Assembly (NCBI RefSeq): GCF_000331105.1
Contig: NC_020054.1
Span: 62,001 to 126,000 of the forward strand
Length of the DNA: 64,000 bases
DNA from: Fibrella aestuarina BUZ 2
GTDB lineage: Bacteria; Bacteroidota; Bacteroidia; Cytophagales; Spirosomataceae
Direction of reading: 5' to 3'
Below the pieces are notes generated by a model. It did no database searches. It worked only from the letters and a program-made list of their open reading frames with translations, and was not told the origin of the DNA. Of the stretch, positions 25,606 to 35,807 are shown one piece after another. Every line of letters begins with the position of its first letter. Within the stretch, counting starts at the first letter, position 1. The translations under genes were made by a program, and so were the position numbers.

Positions 25606-25661
25606 AGCAGAATCCTAATGCCATCCATGTACGAATATACATCATACCCACTCATGAACGC

Positions 25662-25692
25662 AAAACGCCCGACCATCATGGTCGGGCGTTTT
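25662..25692 (-). terminator. clpB terminator
   Basis: Perfect 15-bp inverted repeat (AAAACGCCCGACCAT at 25662-25676, complement at 25678-25692) around a single central base. The A/T-rich outer arms supply the U-tract in either direction. Confidence 0.85.
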
Positions 25693-25712
25693 GTCTTTAT
25701 AGCTCAGGTACG

Positions 25713-28373
25713 TTAGTCGAGCACCGGCACCACCTTGTCGAGGTTGTAGAAGATGATGTCGTCTTTGCCGTCTTCGGTTTCGTTCATCATCATGCCGACG
25801 ATGGCGTTCTTCTGGATCCGGCCCGACAGAATCTCTTTCGACAGGGCGTTGAGAATGCGGCGTTGCAGCACCCGCTTCAGCGGACGAGCGCCAAACTGCG
25901 GGTCGAAGCCTTCGCGAGCGATGAAATCCAGCACTTCGGTGTCGGCTTCGAGGGCAATACCCTGCTCGGCCAACCGGTGCTGAATCTGCCGGAACTGGAT
26001 CTCCATGATCTTCCGCACTTCGCGGCGCGTCAGCGGCTGGAACATCACCAGTTCGTCGATCCGGTTCAGGAACTCGGGGCGAACGGTTTGCTTCAGTAGT
26101 TCGAATACATCGGCTTTGGTGTCCTCGATCACCTGATCGCTGTTCAGATCCGTCATGTCGGCAAAGCGCTCGCGGATGATATGCGAGCCGATGTTCGACG
26201 TCATGATGATAATCGTGTTTTTGAAGTTGGCGACCCGTCCTTTGTTGTCGGTCAGGCGGCCATCATCAAGCACCTGCAACAGGATGTTGAACACATCCGG
26301 GTGCGCTTTTTCGATCTCATCGAGCAGAATCACGCTGTAGGGTTTGCGGCGAACGGCCTCGGTCAGTTGCCCGCCTTCGTCGTAACCCACGTAGCCCGGA
26401 GGCGCACCGATGAGGCGACTAGCGGCGTGGCGCTCCTGGTACTCGCTCATGTCGATACGGACCAACGCGTTTTCGTCGTTGAACAGGAATTCGGCCAGCG
26501 CTTTCGCCAACTCGGTTTTACCAACGCCTGTAGTGCCCAGGAACAGGAACGAACCGATGGGGCGTTTGGGGTCCTGCATACCGGCGCGGCTACGACGCAC
26601 AGCATCGGCTACCACCTGAATGGCTTCTTCCTGCCCGGCTACGCGCTTGCCCAGTTCAGCCTCAAGGAACAGCAGTTTATCGCGCTCCGACTGCAACATG
26701 CGGCTGACGGGAATGCCCGTCCATTTGGCAACCACTTCGGCGATGTCTTCCGACGTAACTTCCTCCTGAAGCATGCGATCCGCCGGGGCCGCGCCCTGTT
26801 CGGTAGCGCTGGCATCCTGCAAGTCGTTCAGGCGTTTTTCGAGTTCGGGGATGCGTCCATAGCGAATCTCGGCCACCTTCCCGTAGTCGCCCGCCCGTTC
26901 AGCCTGCTCGGCTTCGATGCGCAGTTGGTCGAGTTGCTCTTTCAGCGTACGCCCTTCGTTGACCGATGCTTTTTCGGTTTCCCAACGGGCCTGCAATTCG
27001 GTACGTTGCTCGTTCAGATCGGCAATCTGTTTGCTCAGCAGCGACTCTTTGTCTTTATCGTTCTCCCGCCGGATAGCTTCGCGCTCAATTTCCAACTGCA
27101 TGATCCGCCGGTTCAACTCGTCGAGCTCTTCGGGCACCGAGTCGATCTCGAGCCGCAGCTTGGCCGCCGCTTCGTCCATCAGGTCGATGGCTTTGTCGGG
27201 CAGGAAACGGTCGGAGATATAGCGGTTCGACAGCTCAACGGCGGCAATGACGGCGTCGTCTTTGATCCGCACGCCGTGGTGCAGTTCGTAGCGTTCCTTA
27301 ATGCCCCGCAAAATCGAGATGGCATCAGCCACGTCGGGTTCGTCGACCAGAACGGCCTGGAACCGGCGTTCGAGCGCCTTATCTTTCTCGATGTATTTCT
27401 GGTATTCTTTGAGCGTAGTGGCCCCAATGGCGTGCAGTTCGCCGCGCGCCAGTGCCGGTTTCAGCAGGTTGGCCGCATCCATGGCGCCTTCGCCACCGCC
27501 ACCCGCGCCAATGAGCGTGTGAATCTCGTCGATGAACAGCACGATCTCACCGTCGGAGTCGGTTACTTCCTTGATCACCGCTTTGAGGCGCTCTTCAAAT
27601 TCCCCTTTGTATTTGGCACCGGCCACCAGCAGCCCCATATCGAGCGACATGATGATCTTCGACTTCAGGTTTTCAGGTACGTCGCCCTGCACGATGCGCT
27701 GGGCCAGCCCTTCCACAATGGCGGTTTTACCCACGCCGGGTTCACCCAGCAGCATGGGGTTGTTTTTGGTCCGGCGGCTCAGAATCTGGAGCACCCGCCG
27801 GATCTCTTCGTCGCGGCCAATAACGGGGTCAATTTTACCGTTCCGGGCGCGTTCGTTCAGGTTTATCCCGTACCGCTCCAGCGATTGGTACGTTGCTTCC
27901 GCGTTTTGGTCTTTCACAGGGTTGTTCTTGCCACGCAGTTCCCTGATGGCATCTTTTAAGGTCTTTTCGGTAAAACCGACATCGTTGAGTAAAGTAGCTA
28001 CGGCATCTTTGCCACCCACGAGGCCCAGCAGCATCATTTCGACGCTGACGTACTCGTCGCCAAAATCTTTCATCTGGGCCTGCGCCCGTTGCAACGCGGC
28101 GTTCAGGTCGTTGCCTAGGTATATGCCTTGCTGTTGCCCACCCGACACGGATACTTTTGGGTAACCGTTGACGATGGCGTCGAGCGCCAAGGTGAGGCGT
28201 TTGCTATCGGTACCGAGTTTCTTGGCTAGAAACCCGACGGTATTCGGATCTTCTTCTAAAATGGCTTTCAGCACGTGGCCCGTTTCAACGGTTTGCTGCT
28301 GATTGCCCTGCGCCATCTGGGCCGCATGTTGTACGACCTCCTGCGCCTTGATGGTGTAGTTATTGACGTTCAT
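25713..28373 (-). CDS. clpB: ATP-dependent disaggregase ClpB
   Basis: Cytoplasmic AAA+ chaperone of 886 residues that rescues aggregated proteins with DnaK. The N-terminal Clp repeat domain is at about 1-145. The first AAA+ module has Walker A GEPGVGKT at 210-217 and Walker [16 protein letters not shown]. The coiled M-domain is at about 405-530 ([20 protein letters not shown]), which separates ClpB from ClpA/ClpC. The second AAA+ module has [10 protein letters not shown] at about 612 and [15 protein letters not shown]. It lacks the ClpP-binding loop expected of ClpA/X. E. coli ClpB has 857 residues. Monocistronic, closed by its own terminator. Confidence 0.97.
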   Translation of the reverse strand: MNVNNYTIKAQEVVQHAAQMAQGNQQQTVETGHVLKAILEEDPNTVGFLAKKLGTDSKRLTLALDAIVNGYPKVSVSGGQQQGIYLGNDLNAALQRAQAQMKDFGDEYVSVEMMLLGLVGGKDAVATLLNDVGFTEKTLKDAIRELRGKNNPVKDQNAEATYQSLERYGINLNERARNGKIDPVIGRDEEIRRVLQILSRRTKNNPMLLGEPGVGKTAIVEGLAQRIVQGDVPENLKSKIIMSLDMGLLVAGAKYKGEFEERLKAVIKEVTDSDGEIVLFIDEIHTLIGAGGGGEGAMDAANLLKPALARGELHAIGATTLKEYQKYIEKDKALERRFQAVLVDEPDVADAISILRGIKERYELHHGVRIKDDAVIAAVELSNRYISDRFLPDKAIDLMDEAAAKLRLEIDSVPEELDELNRRIMQLEIEREAIRRENDKDKESLLSKQIADLNEQRTELQARWETEKASVNEGRTLKEQLDQLRIEAEQAERAGDYGKVAEIRYGRIPELEKRLNDLQDASATEQGAAPADRMLQEEVTSEDIAEVVAKWTGIPVSRMLQSERDKLLFLEAELGKRVAGQEEAIQVVADAVRRSRAGMQDPKRPIGSFLFLGTTGVGKTELAKALAEFLFNDENALVRIDMSEYQERHAASRLIGAPPGYVGYDEGGQLTEAVRRKPYSVILLDEIEKAHPDVFNILLQVLDDGRLTDNKGRVANFKNTIIIMTSNIGSHIIRERFADMTDLNSDQVIEDTKADVFELLKQTVRPEFLNRIDELVMFQPLTRREVRKIMEIQFRQIQHRLAEQGIALEADTEVLDFIAREGFDPQFGARPLKRVLQRRILNALSKEILSGRIQKNAIVGMMMNETEDGKDDIIFYNLDKVVPVLD

Positions 28374-28512
28374 GGCTTAGGACCGGGCTTCCGGTTAATT
28401 GCTTACGACGTAGTCTAAACAAATCCCGAGCCGATGCTGTTTTCCAGCCATTTTGGCGCATTTTAGATCAAAAAACCGGCAAACCACGACAAAATGACAA
28501 GCTGGGTACGTT

Positions 28513-28571
28513 AAACAGCGAGGGCGCCGCCGAACCATCGGATAGATGATCTGGCAGCGCCCTCGCTGTTT
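28513..28571 (-). terminator. Terminator after the LEA-like lipoprotein gene
   Basis: Perfect 15-bp arms AAACAGCGAGGGCGC (28513-28527) and complement (28557-28571), loop 29 nt, located 24 bp after the lipoprotein stop on the minus strand. Confidence 0.75.
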
Positions 28572-28594
28572 CTGATTCGTCTATTGAGCGGTTC

Positions 28595-29230
28595 TTACCG
28601 CACGTTACCATTCAGCAGCATTTTGCCGGTCAGGTCCTGCTCGATGGTGATGTAGCCGGGGTAGTTCACGGCCTTGTTGAACAAGTCGAGCGTGGGTTTG
28701 ATCTTGATCGTCACCTTTGAGGGAGCCGTCGTCTGGTCGCCGCTCAGGTTACGGAACAGGTTGGTGAACGCCTCACGCGTAGCGGGGTCGGTGAGCAATT
28801 CGTAGGCGTTGGTTTGCAGGCGAACCGGCACCACCGTGCGGCCACCGGCGGGCGACACCTCGATGCGCTGGTTGATAAAGCCATTGGCAAATTCCTTCCC
28901 GGCCAGCAATACTTTGTATTCCAGCTGGTTCAGGGCGGCCAGTTTGTTGGTTGGGTTCATCACCTCCAGGTTTACCCGCGCGCTGAACGGAATGGTACGC
29001 GCCAGCAGGCCCGCCGCCAGACGGGGGTATTTCAATGGGTTGATGTCTTCCAGCTTACTGATGCTGCGGAACTCGCGGACATCATAGCCGGCCACGAACA
29101 TGCTGTCGGCCGACAGCACATTGTACTTGCAATCGCCGAGCGCTTTAGCTTCGCCAATCTGACGACTGACACCACATTGATAGAAGAGCGCGGGCAGGGC
29201 CAACAGCGCTATCAGAAGGATCTTTTTCAT
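28595..29230 (-). CDS. LEA type 2-like lipoprotein
   Basis: Lipoprotein of 211 residues. The start at 29230 gives a signal peptide with lipobox FYQC (Cys19). The middle has the WHy/LEA_2 pattern SARVNLEVMNPTNKLAALNQLEYKV followed by LAGKEFANGFINQRIEV and a second strand-rich half. Such domains bind proteins or membranes under stress in other bacteria. It sits 193 bp beyond the end of susD, on the same strand, but separated by a terminator. Function unknown. Confidence 0.7.
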   Translation of the reverse strand: MKKILLIALLALPALFYQCGVSRQIGEAKALGDCKYNVLSADSMFVAGYDVREFRSISKLEDINPLKYPRLAAGLLARTIPFSARVNLEVMNPTNKLAALNQLEYKVLLAGKEFANGFINQRIEVSPAGGRTVVPVRLQTNAYELLTDPATREAFTNLFRNLSGDQTTAPSKVTIKIKPTLDLFNKAVNYPGYITIEQDLTGKMLLNGNVR

Positions 29231-29378
29231 ACAGTAAATGGAACGGATTTGGAACCGCGTTTGGGCAATTCCCATCAAAACAACACCAGTTTGACGAAAA
29301 TGGCTGGCTTAGGTTTAATTTTTGAGAAAATACAACGTCTGGCCCCGTGTTCATGAGCTACCCAGCCCCTACAAACAA

Positions 29379-29408
29379 AAAAGCCGTGACAGGGCTGTCA
29401 CGGCTTTT
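29379..29408 (-). terminator. Terminator of the susCD operon
   Basis: AAAAGCCGTGACAG / CTGTCACGGCTTTT (29379-29392 and 29395-29408) with a 2-nt loop, 16 bp after the susD stop. Confidence 0.85.
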
Positions 29409-29423
29409 AAGCGGTTAGCTAGC

Positions 29424-31199
29424 TTAATACCCCGGATTCTGTTTCAGCACACTCGCACCCTGAATGTCAATCTGAGATTGCGGAATGGGCAGGTACTCGT
29501 CCCGGTTGGCCTTAAACTTGGCACCGCCCAACGTTGTGGGCAATTTGGCGCCTTCGTAGGTCAGATAAGCATTGATGGTTGGCTCGGCAATGCCCCAACG
29601 GACCAGATCGAAGAAACGGTGACCTTCGTCGCCCAGTTCGAGGCGACGCTCGAAGCGTACGGCAGTCCGGGCCGCTTCTTTCGTGGCAAACTGCGACGCC
29701 GGGTATTCACTGATCACGTACTTAGCCGCCGGGTCTTTTCCAAAACCACCTTCGGGTTTGGCCGGATCGGCGAACGCCTTCACGAACCCATCGGGGTTGG
29801 CCGCCCGCTTCCGAACCATGTTGGTGTATTCGAGCGCTTTTGTCAGCGAACCCACTTCGATCTCGCACTCAGCCGCCATCAGCAGCACGTCGGCAAACCG
29901 AATCAGGGGTACGTTCAGCGCCGTGTAGCCGGGCGTCCATGAGCTGTTGTCCTGGAGTGAGCCTTTGTCTGCCTTGTAGTAGGTAAACTTCTTGGGCGAG
30001 TAAGGACCACCGTTGGGTTGGTTCCGGATCCAGTCGTTGCCGGGGTGGTTCTGCCAGTCGAGGTACGGGATGCCGCGGCGGCCAACCGTGTGATCGAGAC
30101 GGGGGTCAAGGTTACCGGCGTCGGTCGTGAAGGGATCTTTCGACAGTACGCCCATATCGTTTTTCACCTGGTTAGCACCCGTGTTGTACGAGCCATCGAG
30201 CAGCGGCAAACCGTTGGCCGTCGTACGGAAGGCGTTCACGTATTCGAAGCTGGGCTGGTTGAAACCGCAGCAGTTACCCGGCCCGTTAGCCCCCGTGTTG
30301 TAGGGGTAGTTCAGGTCGAATTCCGGGTTGGCGTTGTTAACGCTGCCCGTATTGGCCGCCGCCTGAATCGCGAACAGGCTTTCTTCGTTGTTATCGTTCG
30401 AGGCTTTGAACAGGTCAGCGTATTTGGGCACAAGGCCGAGTTTCTTCCCGTTCGCGGTTTTTCCGTTGGCTATCACCAGGTCGAACAAGGCTTTGGCTTC
30501 GGCGTATTTTTTCTGATACAGATACACCTTGGCCAGCATCGCGGCCGCTCCCCACTTGTTGATCCGCCCGGCAGCGCTCTGTGTTTCAGGCAGGTTGTCG
30601 TAGGCGTACTTCAGGTCGGCTTCGATTTTGGGGTACAGCTCGACGTTGTTGGCTACTTTTTCGATGCCCGTGCCGTAGTCGACGCTTTCATCAATGTAAG
30701 GCGTATTATTGAACAACCGTTTCAGTTCGAAATAATTGAAGCCCCGAAGGAAGCGAGCCTCAGCCGTAATCCGCGTCTTGTCGGCGGCCGTTACGTCGGG
30801 CCCAGCGCTGGCCAGCAGCCGAAGCGTAGCGTTAACCCGGCTGATCGCCTCGTATTTGCGCTGCCATGTCCCACCAATTTCGCCCGAGGTCGAAATGGTC
30901 TCAAAACGTTGCAGGGGGTTGATGGTCGAGAAGTCACCGGGGTCGGTTCCTTTGTTGGCATCGCCACCCCGAATGCCGCCCCACACCCAGTTGGACGCCG
31001 ACGCCAGCCGGTCGCCCCGGCCGTTTAGCATCGAATAGGCACCGATCAGCGAGCCTTCTATCCCGGCTTTTGAGTTCAACTGAATATTACTCAACTGACC
31101 CGTTACCGGCACTTCCAGAAACGTGTCCTTACAGGCTACCACCATCAGCGAGATGGCCGTGGTTAGCCCAACGATAGCATGTTTGTTTGTGTATTTCAT
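29424..31199 (-). CDS. RagB/SusD-family nutrient-binding lipoprotein
   Basis: Outer-membrane surface lipoprotein of 591 residues. The start at 31199 gives a lipobox VVAC (Cys23); the longer upstream frame lacks a signal. The SusD fold is recognised by the helical TPR part (ARFLRGFNYFELKRLFNNTPYI, AAMLAKVYLYQKKYAEAKALFD) and the C-terminal block RRLELGDEGHRFFDLVRWG. It forms the lid of the SusC channel and captures an oligosaccharide or peptide. Encoded 64 bp after susC; no hydrolase or sensor gene is adjacent to indicate the ligand. Confidence 0.95.
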   Translation of the reverse strand: MKYTNKHAIVGLTTAISLMVVACKDTFLEVPVTGQLSNIQLNSKAGIEGSLIGAYSMLNGRGDRLASASNWVWGGIRGGDANKGTDPGDFSTINPLQRFETISTSGEIGGTWQRKYEAISRVNATLRLLASAGPDVTAADKTRITAEARFLRGFNYFELKRLFNNTPYIDESVDYGTGIEKVANNVELYPKIEADLKYAYDNLPETQSAAGRINKWGAAAMLAKVYLYQKKYAEAKALFDLVIANGKTANGKKLGLVPKYADLFKASNDNNEESLFAIQAAANTGSVNNANPEFDLNYPYNTGANGPGNCCGFNQPSFEYVNAFRTTANGLPLLDGSYNTGANQVKNDMGVLSKDPFTTDAGNLDPRLDHTVGRRGIPYLDWQNHPGNDWIRNQPNGGPYSPKKFTYYKADKGSLQDNSSWTPGYTALNVPLIRFADVLLMAAECEIEVGSLTKALEYTNMVRKRAANPDGFVKAFADPAKPEGGFGKDPAAKYVISEYPASQFATKEAARTAVRFERRLELGDEGHRFFDLVRWGIAEPTINAYLTYEGAKLPTTLGGAKFKANRDEYLPIPQSQIDIQGASVLKQNPGY

Positions 31200-31263
31200 T
31201 GTATTGACTTGAATGGGCCGGCAAACAGCGGTACCGTCGTTAGCCAGCCGTCGATGAGTTTGA

Positions 31264-34200
31264 TTAGAAGCCGATGCTGACACCACCGGTGAAGCTGCGG
31301 GTGATGGGGTAGTTGCCCACGTCGATACCGAAGTTGGTGTCGGCGCTACCACCTACGCTGGGGTCGAGACCCTGGTATTTGGTGATGGTGAACAGGTTAT
31401 TGGTCGAGGCAAATACCCGCAGACGCTGCAACTTCAGCCGATCCAGCAGACCCGACCGGAAGTTGTAGCCGATCGACAGGTTCTGGAGTCGGAAATACGA
31501 GCCATCTTCTACATAGTAGGAATTTGACTGGGTATTGGTGCTGAAGTTCGACGCCGATTCGAAGATGGGAATCGTCGCGTTGACGTTTTGCGGCGTCCAC
31601 GAATTTTTCACACGGGCACTGATCGCCGCACCGGCAAACGACGGGTAGAAATCGGTGAACCACTTCGACTGGTTAAAAATCTTGTTGCCGATCGAGGTAT
31701 AGCCGTAGACGTTGATGTCGAAGCCCCGGTAGTTGAGGCCCAGGTTCACACCACCCGTAAATTTCGGAACGGGGCTGCCCAGGTACGTCCGGTCGTTCGC
31801 ATCAATTTTTCCATTTCCGTCGACATCGACGTAGCGGAAACGGCCCGGAGCGGCACCATCCTGCGTAGCGGCCGAAGCGACCTCTTCCTTGCTCTTAAAC
31901 AGGCCCGCTACCTGGTAGCCATAGAAAGACGAGATGGAGTAGCCCAGTTGGTTACGGATGGGATTGATACCCCGGAAACCGGGGTTCACCGTCGTCAGGT
32001 ACGTTAGCCCCGGCGCCAGGTACGTAATTTCGTTCTTCAGGAAGCTCGCCGTTACGTTGGCTTCGTAGCCGACTTCAGTACCGATTTTACCACGGGTAAT
32101 CAACTGAATATCAAGGCCCTGATTCAGCATTTTACCGATATTAACCGATGGCGCCGAGGCGTAGGTACCAATTACGTCGGGAATGGGTACGGCAAACAGC
32201 AGGTCCTTTGTGTCTTTCCGCCAGAGGTCAAAAATAACTTCCAGGCGGTTGTTGAAGAACGACCCGTCGAAACCGATGTTGCTGGTGATAGACGTCTCCC
32301 ATTTCGCGTCGACGTTACCGATCCGTGAGCGGTAGTAGCCATCTACCGTGCTTGAGTTCGTACCGGCGATATCGTAGGCCGAGTTGCCCAGGTTAGCGGC
32401 ATAAAGGCTAAACTGGTTGTTCGGGTCTACGTTGTTGGAGTTACCCATCAACCCGTAACCACCCCGAATTTTCAGATCGGTTACCCAACCTACGTTTTTC
32501 ATGAAATCTTCGGCCGAAATCCGCCACGCCGCTGAGGCCGCCGGGAACACACCATACCGGTTGTTGGCCCCAAACCGGCTCGAGCCGTCACGGCGAATCA
32601 GCCCCGTTACGATGTACTTATCGTTGTAGATGTAGTTGAGCCGACCGAAGTAAGAGTTAAAGTTGACGCCCAGTCCGTAGCCGCTCGTAACCGTCCGGCC
32701 AGTAGCCGATACGGTCGCCAGCGTGATGTAGTTGGGATCGAACGAGAACGGATTCTGACCGTTACCGCTCATATTACGCCCGATGCCCGTATTAAGGGCT
32801 TCCTGGCCAGCCAGCACGTCAACGCTGTGGAAACCAAACTTACGCTTGTAGTTGGCCGTGTTAGTCAGCACCCAGCTAAATGCGTAGTTGCTGAATTCGT
32901 TGTAGCTGGTTGCCGAGTTATTTTCCGAGTTTTCATACTGCAACCGGCCATAACCGACGCCGTACTGCCCGTTGTACTGCCCACCGATGCTACTACGGAG
33001 CGTTAGGTTATCGATTGGGTCAACTTCAACGTAGAGGTTGCCGAATGCCTGAGCCTGGAAATTCGTGTTGTTGAATTGACCGTCACGGCTGGCAACCGGG
33101 TTACGTGGGTTATTAAACCCTTTGGCCGCCGTGCCCGCATACCCACCAAATTCGTCATAGACCGGTATGATCGAGGGCATCCGGAACGCCGCCAGAATGT
33201 CGTTTTCATTGGCGGCCACACCCTGACCACCGTTGTCCCCATCCTGGCCACGTACCGACCGATAAGTGAACTGAAGGTTCTCGCCAATCCTAATCCGCTT
33301 CGACAAATCAAACTCCGTGTTAGCCCGGAACGTATAGCGTTTGAAGTCGTTGTTCAGCAGAATACCCTGTTGGGTCTGCGCACCCAGACCAATGTAGAAG
33401 CGGCTGGTTTCGGTGCCGCCTGAAAAGCCCAGCGCATGGCGTTGCAGAGGGGCTACCCGCGTTACGGCCTTATACCAGTCGGTGCCCGCCTTGTTGGCCC
33501 GAACCGTCTGATACACCGTACCGGCGGCCGGGTTAACGTTGTAATTCTGACGGGCAAAGTTGAGGTCAACGTTACCCGAAACACCATAAGAGATGGCGGG
33601 GGCACCACCTGTACCCGGCACTGTGGCAATCAGATAATCGGGAATAACCGGCGAGGCACCCGTACCGAATTGTGGGTGGTTGTAGACAGGCGCTGTACCT
33701 GCCTGTGTGCCCGTGTTGCGGAAGGCGTTCCAGGTCCACTCCGCAAATTCGGTTGGGTTCAACATAGCCTGCCCGTTACCCGGATCCGTCACCCCATACT
33801 GGCCATCATAAGAGATTGAGAGCTTGCGGGCTTTCCGTGAGCCTTTCTTGGTCGTATAAACGATTACACCGTTGGCGGCGCGGGCGCCATAAATCGATGC
33901 CGAAGCGGCATCTTTCAGGACCGTGGTTGTCTCAATATCGTCTGGTGAGAGAAAGTCGGTCGAAGCGACCGGCACACCATCCACTACGTTCAGCGGCGCA
34001 TTACCCCCAAAAGCGCCAAAGCCACGGACACGTACCTGGCTGGCCGTTCCCGGCTGACCGTTCGAAATGACCGTCAGGCCCGATACGCGACCCTGAAGCT
34101 GCTGCTCGACGTTACCCGACGGAACTGCCGTGAGCGCTTTCGACTTGACGGTAGCGACGGCGCCGGTCGTGTTACGGCGATCATCAGTCGTATACCCCGT

Positions 34201-34536
34201 TACGATTACCTCGGTCAGCGTCGTAGCGTCGTCAGCCAGCTTTATATTCAGCACAGACTGATTGCCCACTGCGGCTTCCTGAGACGCATAGCCGATGAAC
34301 GAGAACACCAGTACCGCCTCTCGGTTGGGTACGTTGATTGTGTAATTACCCCCACCGTCGGTTGTTACCCCGCGTGAAGTCCCCTTCACCACCACGTTTA
34401 CTCCTGGTAAACCTGCTCCTGTGTTATCACTCACTTTGCCGCTAACGCGCACATCCTGAGCGAACAGGGATAACGGTAAAAGAAAGAGAAGAAAGGCAAA
34501 CCTGCACTTTCCGACCCATGAGTAGTTATTCATCAC
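31264..34536 (-). CDS. SusC/RagA-family TonB-linked outer membrane protein
   Basis: TonB-dependent transporter of 1090 residues with a signal peptide (about 1-26). A carboxypeptidase regulatory-like N-terminal domain (VRVSGKVSDNTGAGLPGVNVVVKG) is followed by a plug with TEVIVTGYTTDDRRNTTGAV, VRVRGFGAFG and the SusC signature GARAANGVIVYTTKKG. A 22-strand barrel ends in ITRSFTGGVSIGF with terminal Phe. There is no N-terminal STN domain, so it is not expected to signal to an anti-sigma factor. It forms an import complex with the SusD protein downstream. Confidence 0.96.
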   Translation of the reverse strand: MMNNYSWVGKCRFAFLLFLLPLSLFAQDVRVSGKVSDNTGAGLPGVNVVVKGTSRGVTTDGGGNYTINVPNREAVLVFSFIGYASQEAAVGNQSVLNIKLADDATTLTEVIVTGYTTDDRRNTTGAVATVKSKALTAVPSGNVEQQLQGRVSGLTVISNGQPGTASQVRVRGFGAFGGNAPLNVVDGVPVASTDFLSPDDIETTTVLKDAASASIYGARAANGVIVYTTKKGSRKARKLSISYDGQYGVTDPGNGQAMLNPTEFAEWTWNAFRNTGTQAGTAPVYNHPQFGTGASPVIPDYLIATVPGTGGAPAISYGVSGNVDLNFARQNYNVNPAAGTVYQTVRANKAGTDWYKAVTRVAPLQRHALGFSGGTETSRFYIGLGAQTQQGILLNNDFKRYTFRANTEFDLSKRIRIGENLQFTYRSVRGQDGDNGGQGVAANENDILAAFRMPSIIPVYDEFGGYAGTAAKGFNNPRNPVASRDGQFNNTNFQAQAFGNLYVEVDPIDNLTLRSSIGGQYNGQYGVGYGRLQYENSENNSATSYNEFSNYAFSWVLTNTANYKRKFGFHSVDVLAGQEALNTGIGRNMSGNGQNPFSFDPNYITLATVSATGRTVTSGYGLGVNFNSYFGRLNYIYNDKYIVTGLIRRDGSSRFGANNRYGVFPAASAAWRISAEDFMKNVGWVTDLKIRGGYGLMGNSNNVDPNNQFSLYAANLGNSAYDIAGTNSSTVDGYYRSRIGNVDAKWETSITSNIGFDGSFFNNRLEVIFDLWRKDTKDLLFAVPIPDVIGTYASAPSVNIGKMLNQGLDIQLITRGKIGTEVGYEANVTASFLKNEITYLAPGLTYLTTVNPGFRGINPIRNQLGYSISSFYGYQVAGLFKSKEEVASAATQDGAAPGRFRYVDVDGNGKIDANDRTYLGSPVPKFTGGVNLGLNYRGFDINVYGYTSIGNKIFNQSKWFTDFYPSFAGAAISARVKNSWTPQNVNATIPIFESASNFSTNTQSNSYYVEDGSYFRLQNLSIGYNFRSGLLDRLKLQRLRVFASTNNLFTITKYQGLDPSVGGSADTNFGIDVGNYPITRSFTGGVSIGF

Positions 34537-34575
34537 ACCTTATTGGTTTAAGTAAGCACTATTGCTACGCGATGT

Positions 34576-34597
34576 TAAGCATATTCCCTAAGCATAT
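34576..34597. promoter_or_regulatory. Direct repeat TAAGCATAT x2 upstream of susC
   Basis: TAAGCATAT occurs at 34576-34584 and 34589-34597 (13-bp period), about 40 bp before the susC start. It may be a binding site for a regulator, or be part of the promoter. Confidence 0.35.
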
Positions 34598-34828
34598 ACT
34601 CCCTTAAATGCAATTTTTTCTTACCATTGCCTTATTTATACTTTCATAACCGGGAAAGGTGTTAACCCAAGATCAAAATCGTACATATTCCGAAATGGCT
34701 AAGCGGTAACTTGTGAGACGCTCACTGAGTAGACTTTGGCGATTTGGCTAGCATTTAGCCAACTTTTTGATGTAACTATGCGTCTTACTAGTACTCCACC
34801 ATTGGGGCCTCATCAATCCCTACAGCCA

Positions 34829-35698
34829 ATGAGCGTTCGTCTTCTGTGTCTTTCTTTACTTGCTGGGCTAGCACTAGCCTGCGATACCACGACGCCATCG
34901 CCCGTCAATTTTGTGACCGAGCCGACCATGACGGCGATCGATCCGAACCAGATCGACGAGGCATCGGGGATTACCGAAAGCCGAAGCCAAGCGGGTGCGT
35001 TGTGGGTTGAACAGGATGGCGGTAGCCCGGCCGAACTGGCTCTGCTGGGTCACGATGGTAAGATTCGGGGGAAGCTGGCGATCCCGAACGCCACTAACCG
35101 CGACTGGGAAGACCTCACGAGCGGACCCGGCCCACAAAGTGGTTTGAACTACTTATACATTGCCGATATTGGTGATAACAACGGGCAGTATGGGCAATAC
35201 ACGATCTACCGTCTGCCCGAACCCGCTTCGGTAACCGACGTACCCAAGTCTGTTGAGCGCATTACCTATCGCTATCCTGATGGCGCACGCGATGCCGAAA
35301 CGCTCATGCTTGATCCACAAACGAAAGATTTATACGTGGTATCGAAGCGTGAGGCGAAAGTCCACTTATACCGCCTGCCCTACCCACAGAGCACGACAGA
35401 AATGATTACAGCTGAGTTGCTGGGCGAGTTGCCGTTTACCTACGTAACGGGCGGCGCGTTCTCGTCGGATGGCTCTGAAGTTTTGCTACGTACCTACACC
35501 AACGTGTTTTACTGGAGTCGTAAGAGCGGCCAATCCGTTGCCGACCTGCTGCAATTGACCGACGCCCGCTCGCTTTCGTATCGCATTGAACCACAGGGCG
35601 AGGCAATTTGCTTCGAGCGCGACAACAAAGGCTTTTTTACGCTGAGCGAAAAAGCCAACGGCATCCAGCCAACCCTGAATTATTACGGCAAACGGTAA
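34829..35698 (+). CDS. Lipoprotein with propeller-like repeats
   Basis: Protein of 289 residues from the start at 34829, which gives a lipoprotein signal (LLCLSLLAGLALAC, Cys18); a start at 34778 would add 17 residues. Blade-like repeats are visible: DEASGITESRSQAGALWVEQD, GLNYLYIADIGDNNGQY, DAETLMLDPQTKDLYVVSKRE, TYVTGGAFSSDGSEVLLRTY and GEAICFERDNKGFFTLSE, similar to esterase-like/SdiA-type beta-propellers. The function is unknown and no active site can be read. It lies divergent from susC and ends 2 bp before a long palindrome. Confidence 0.65.
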   Translation: MSVRLLCLSLLAGLALACDTTTPSPVNFVTEPTMTAIDPNQIDEASGITESRSQAGALWVEQDGGSPAELALLGHDGKIRGKLAIPNATNRDWEDLTSGPGPQSGLNYLYIADIGDNNGQYGQYTIYRLPEPASVTDVPKSVERITYRYPDGARDAETLMLDPQTKDLYVVSKREAKVHLYRLPYPQSTTEMITAELLGELPFTYVTGGAFSSDGSEVLLRTYTNVFYWSRKSGQSVADLLQLTDARSLSYRIEPQGEAICFERDNKGFFTLSEKANGIQPTLNYYGKR

Positions 35699-35699
35699 A

Positions 35700-35794
35700 C
35701 AAATGCACCATGAATAAGGTACGATGTACAATGGAATGAGGGCGCATTGGTGATCCTGTTCAGTGTACATCGTACCTTATTCATGGTGCATTTG
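35700..35794. repeat. Long intergenic palindrome with 31-bp perfect arms
   Basis: Arms 35700-35730 (starting CAAATGCACCATGAATAAGG) and 35764-35794 are exact complements, loop 33 nt. It fills the gap between two co-directional genes and ends 14 bp before the desaturase ATG. It is related in wording (GATGTACA, TGTACATCG) to the palindrome at 37279. Confidence 0.85.
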
Positions 35795-35807
35795 CTGTGA
35801 TTTTACT

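Noticed and set aside
26181..27959. 592-codon open frame on the plus strand opposite clpB
   Set aside because: ClpB is unmistakable on the other strand; the opposite frame is a by-product of GC-rich codon use and has no recognisable domain.
30018..31028. 336-codon open frame opposite susD
   Set aside because: Shadow of the conserved SusD coding sequence.
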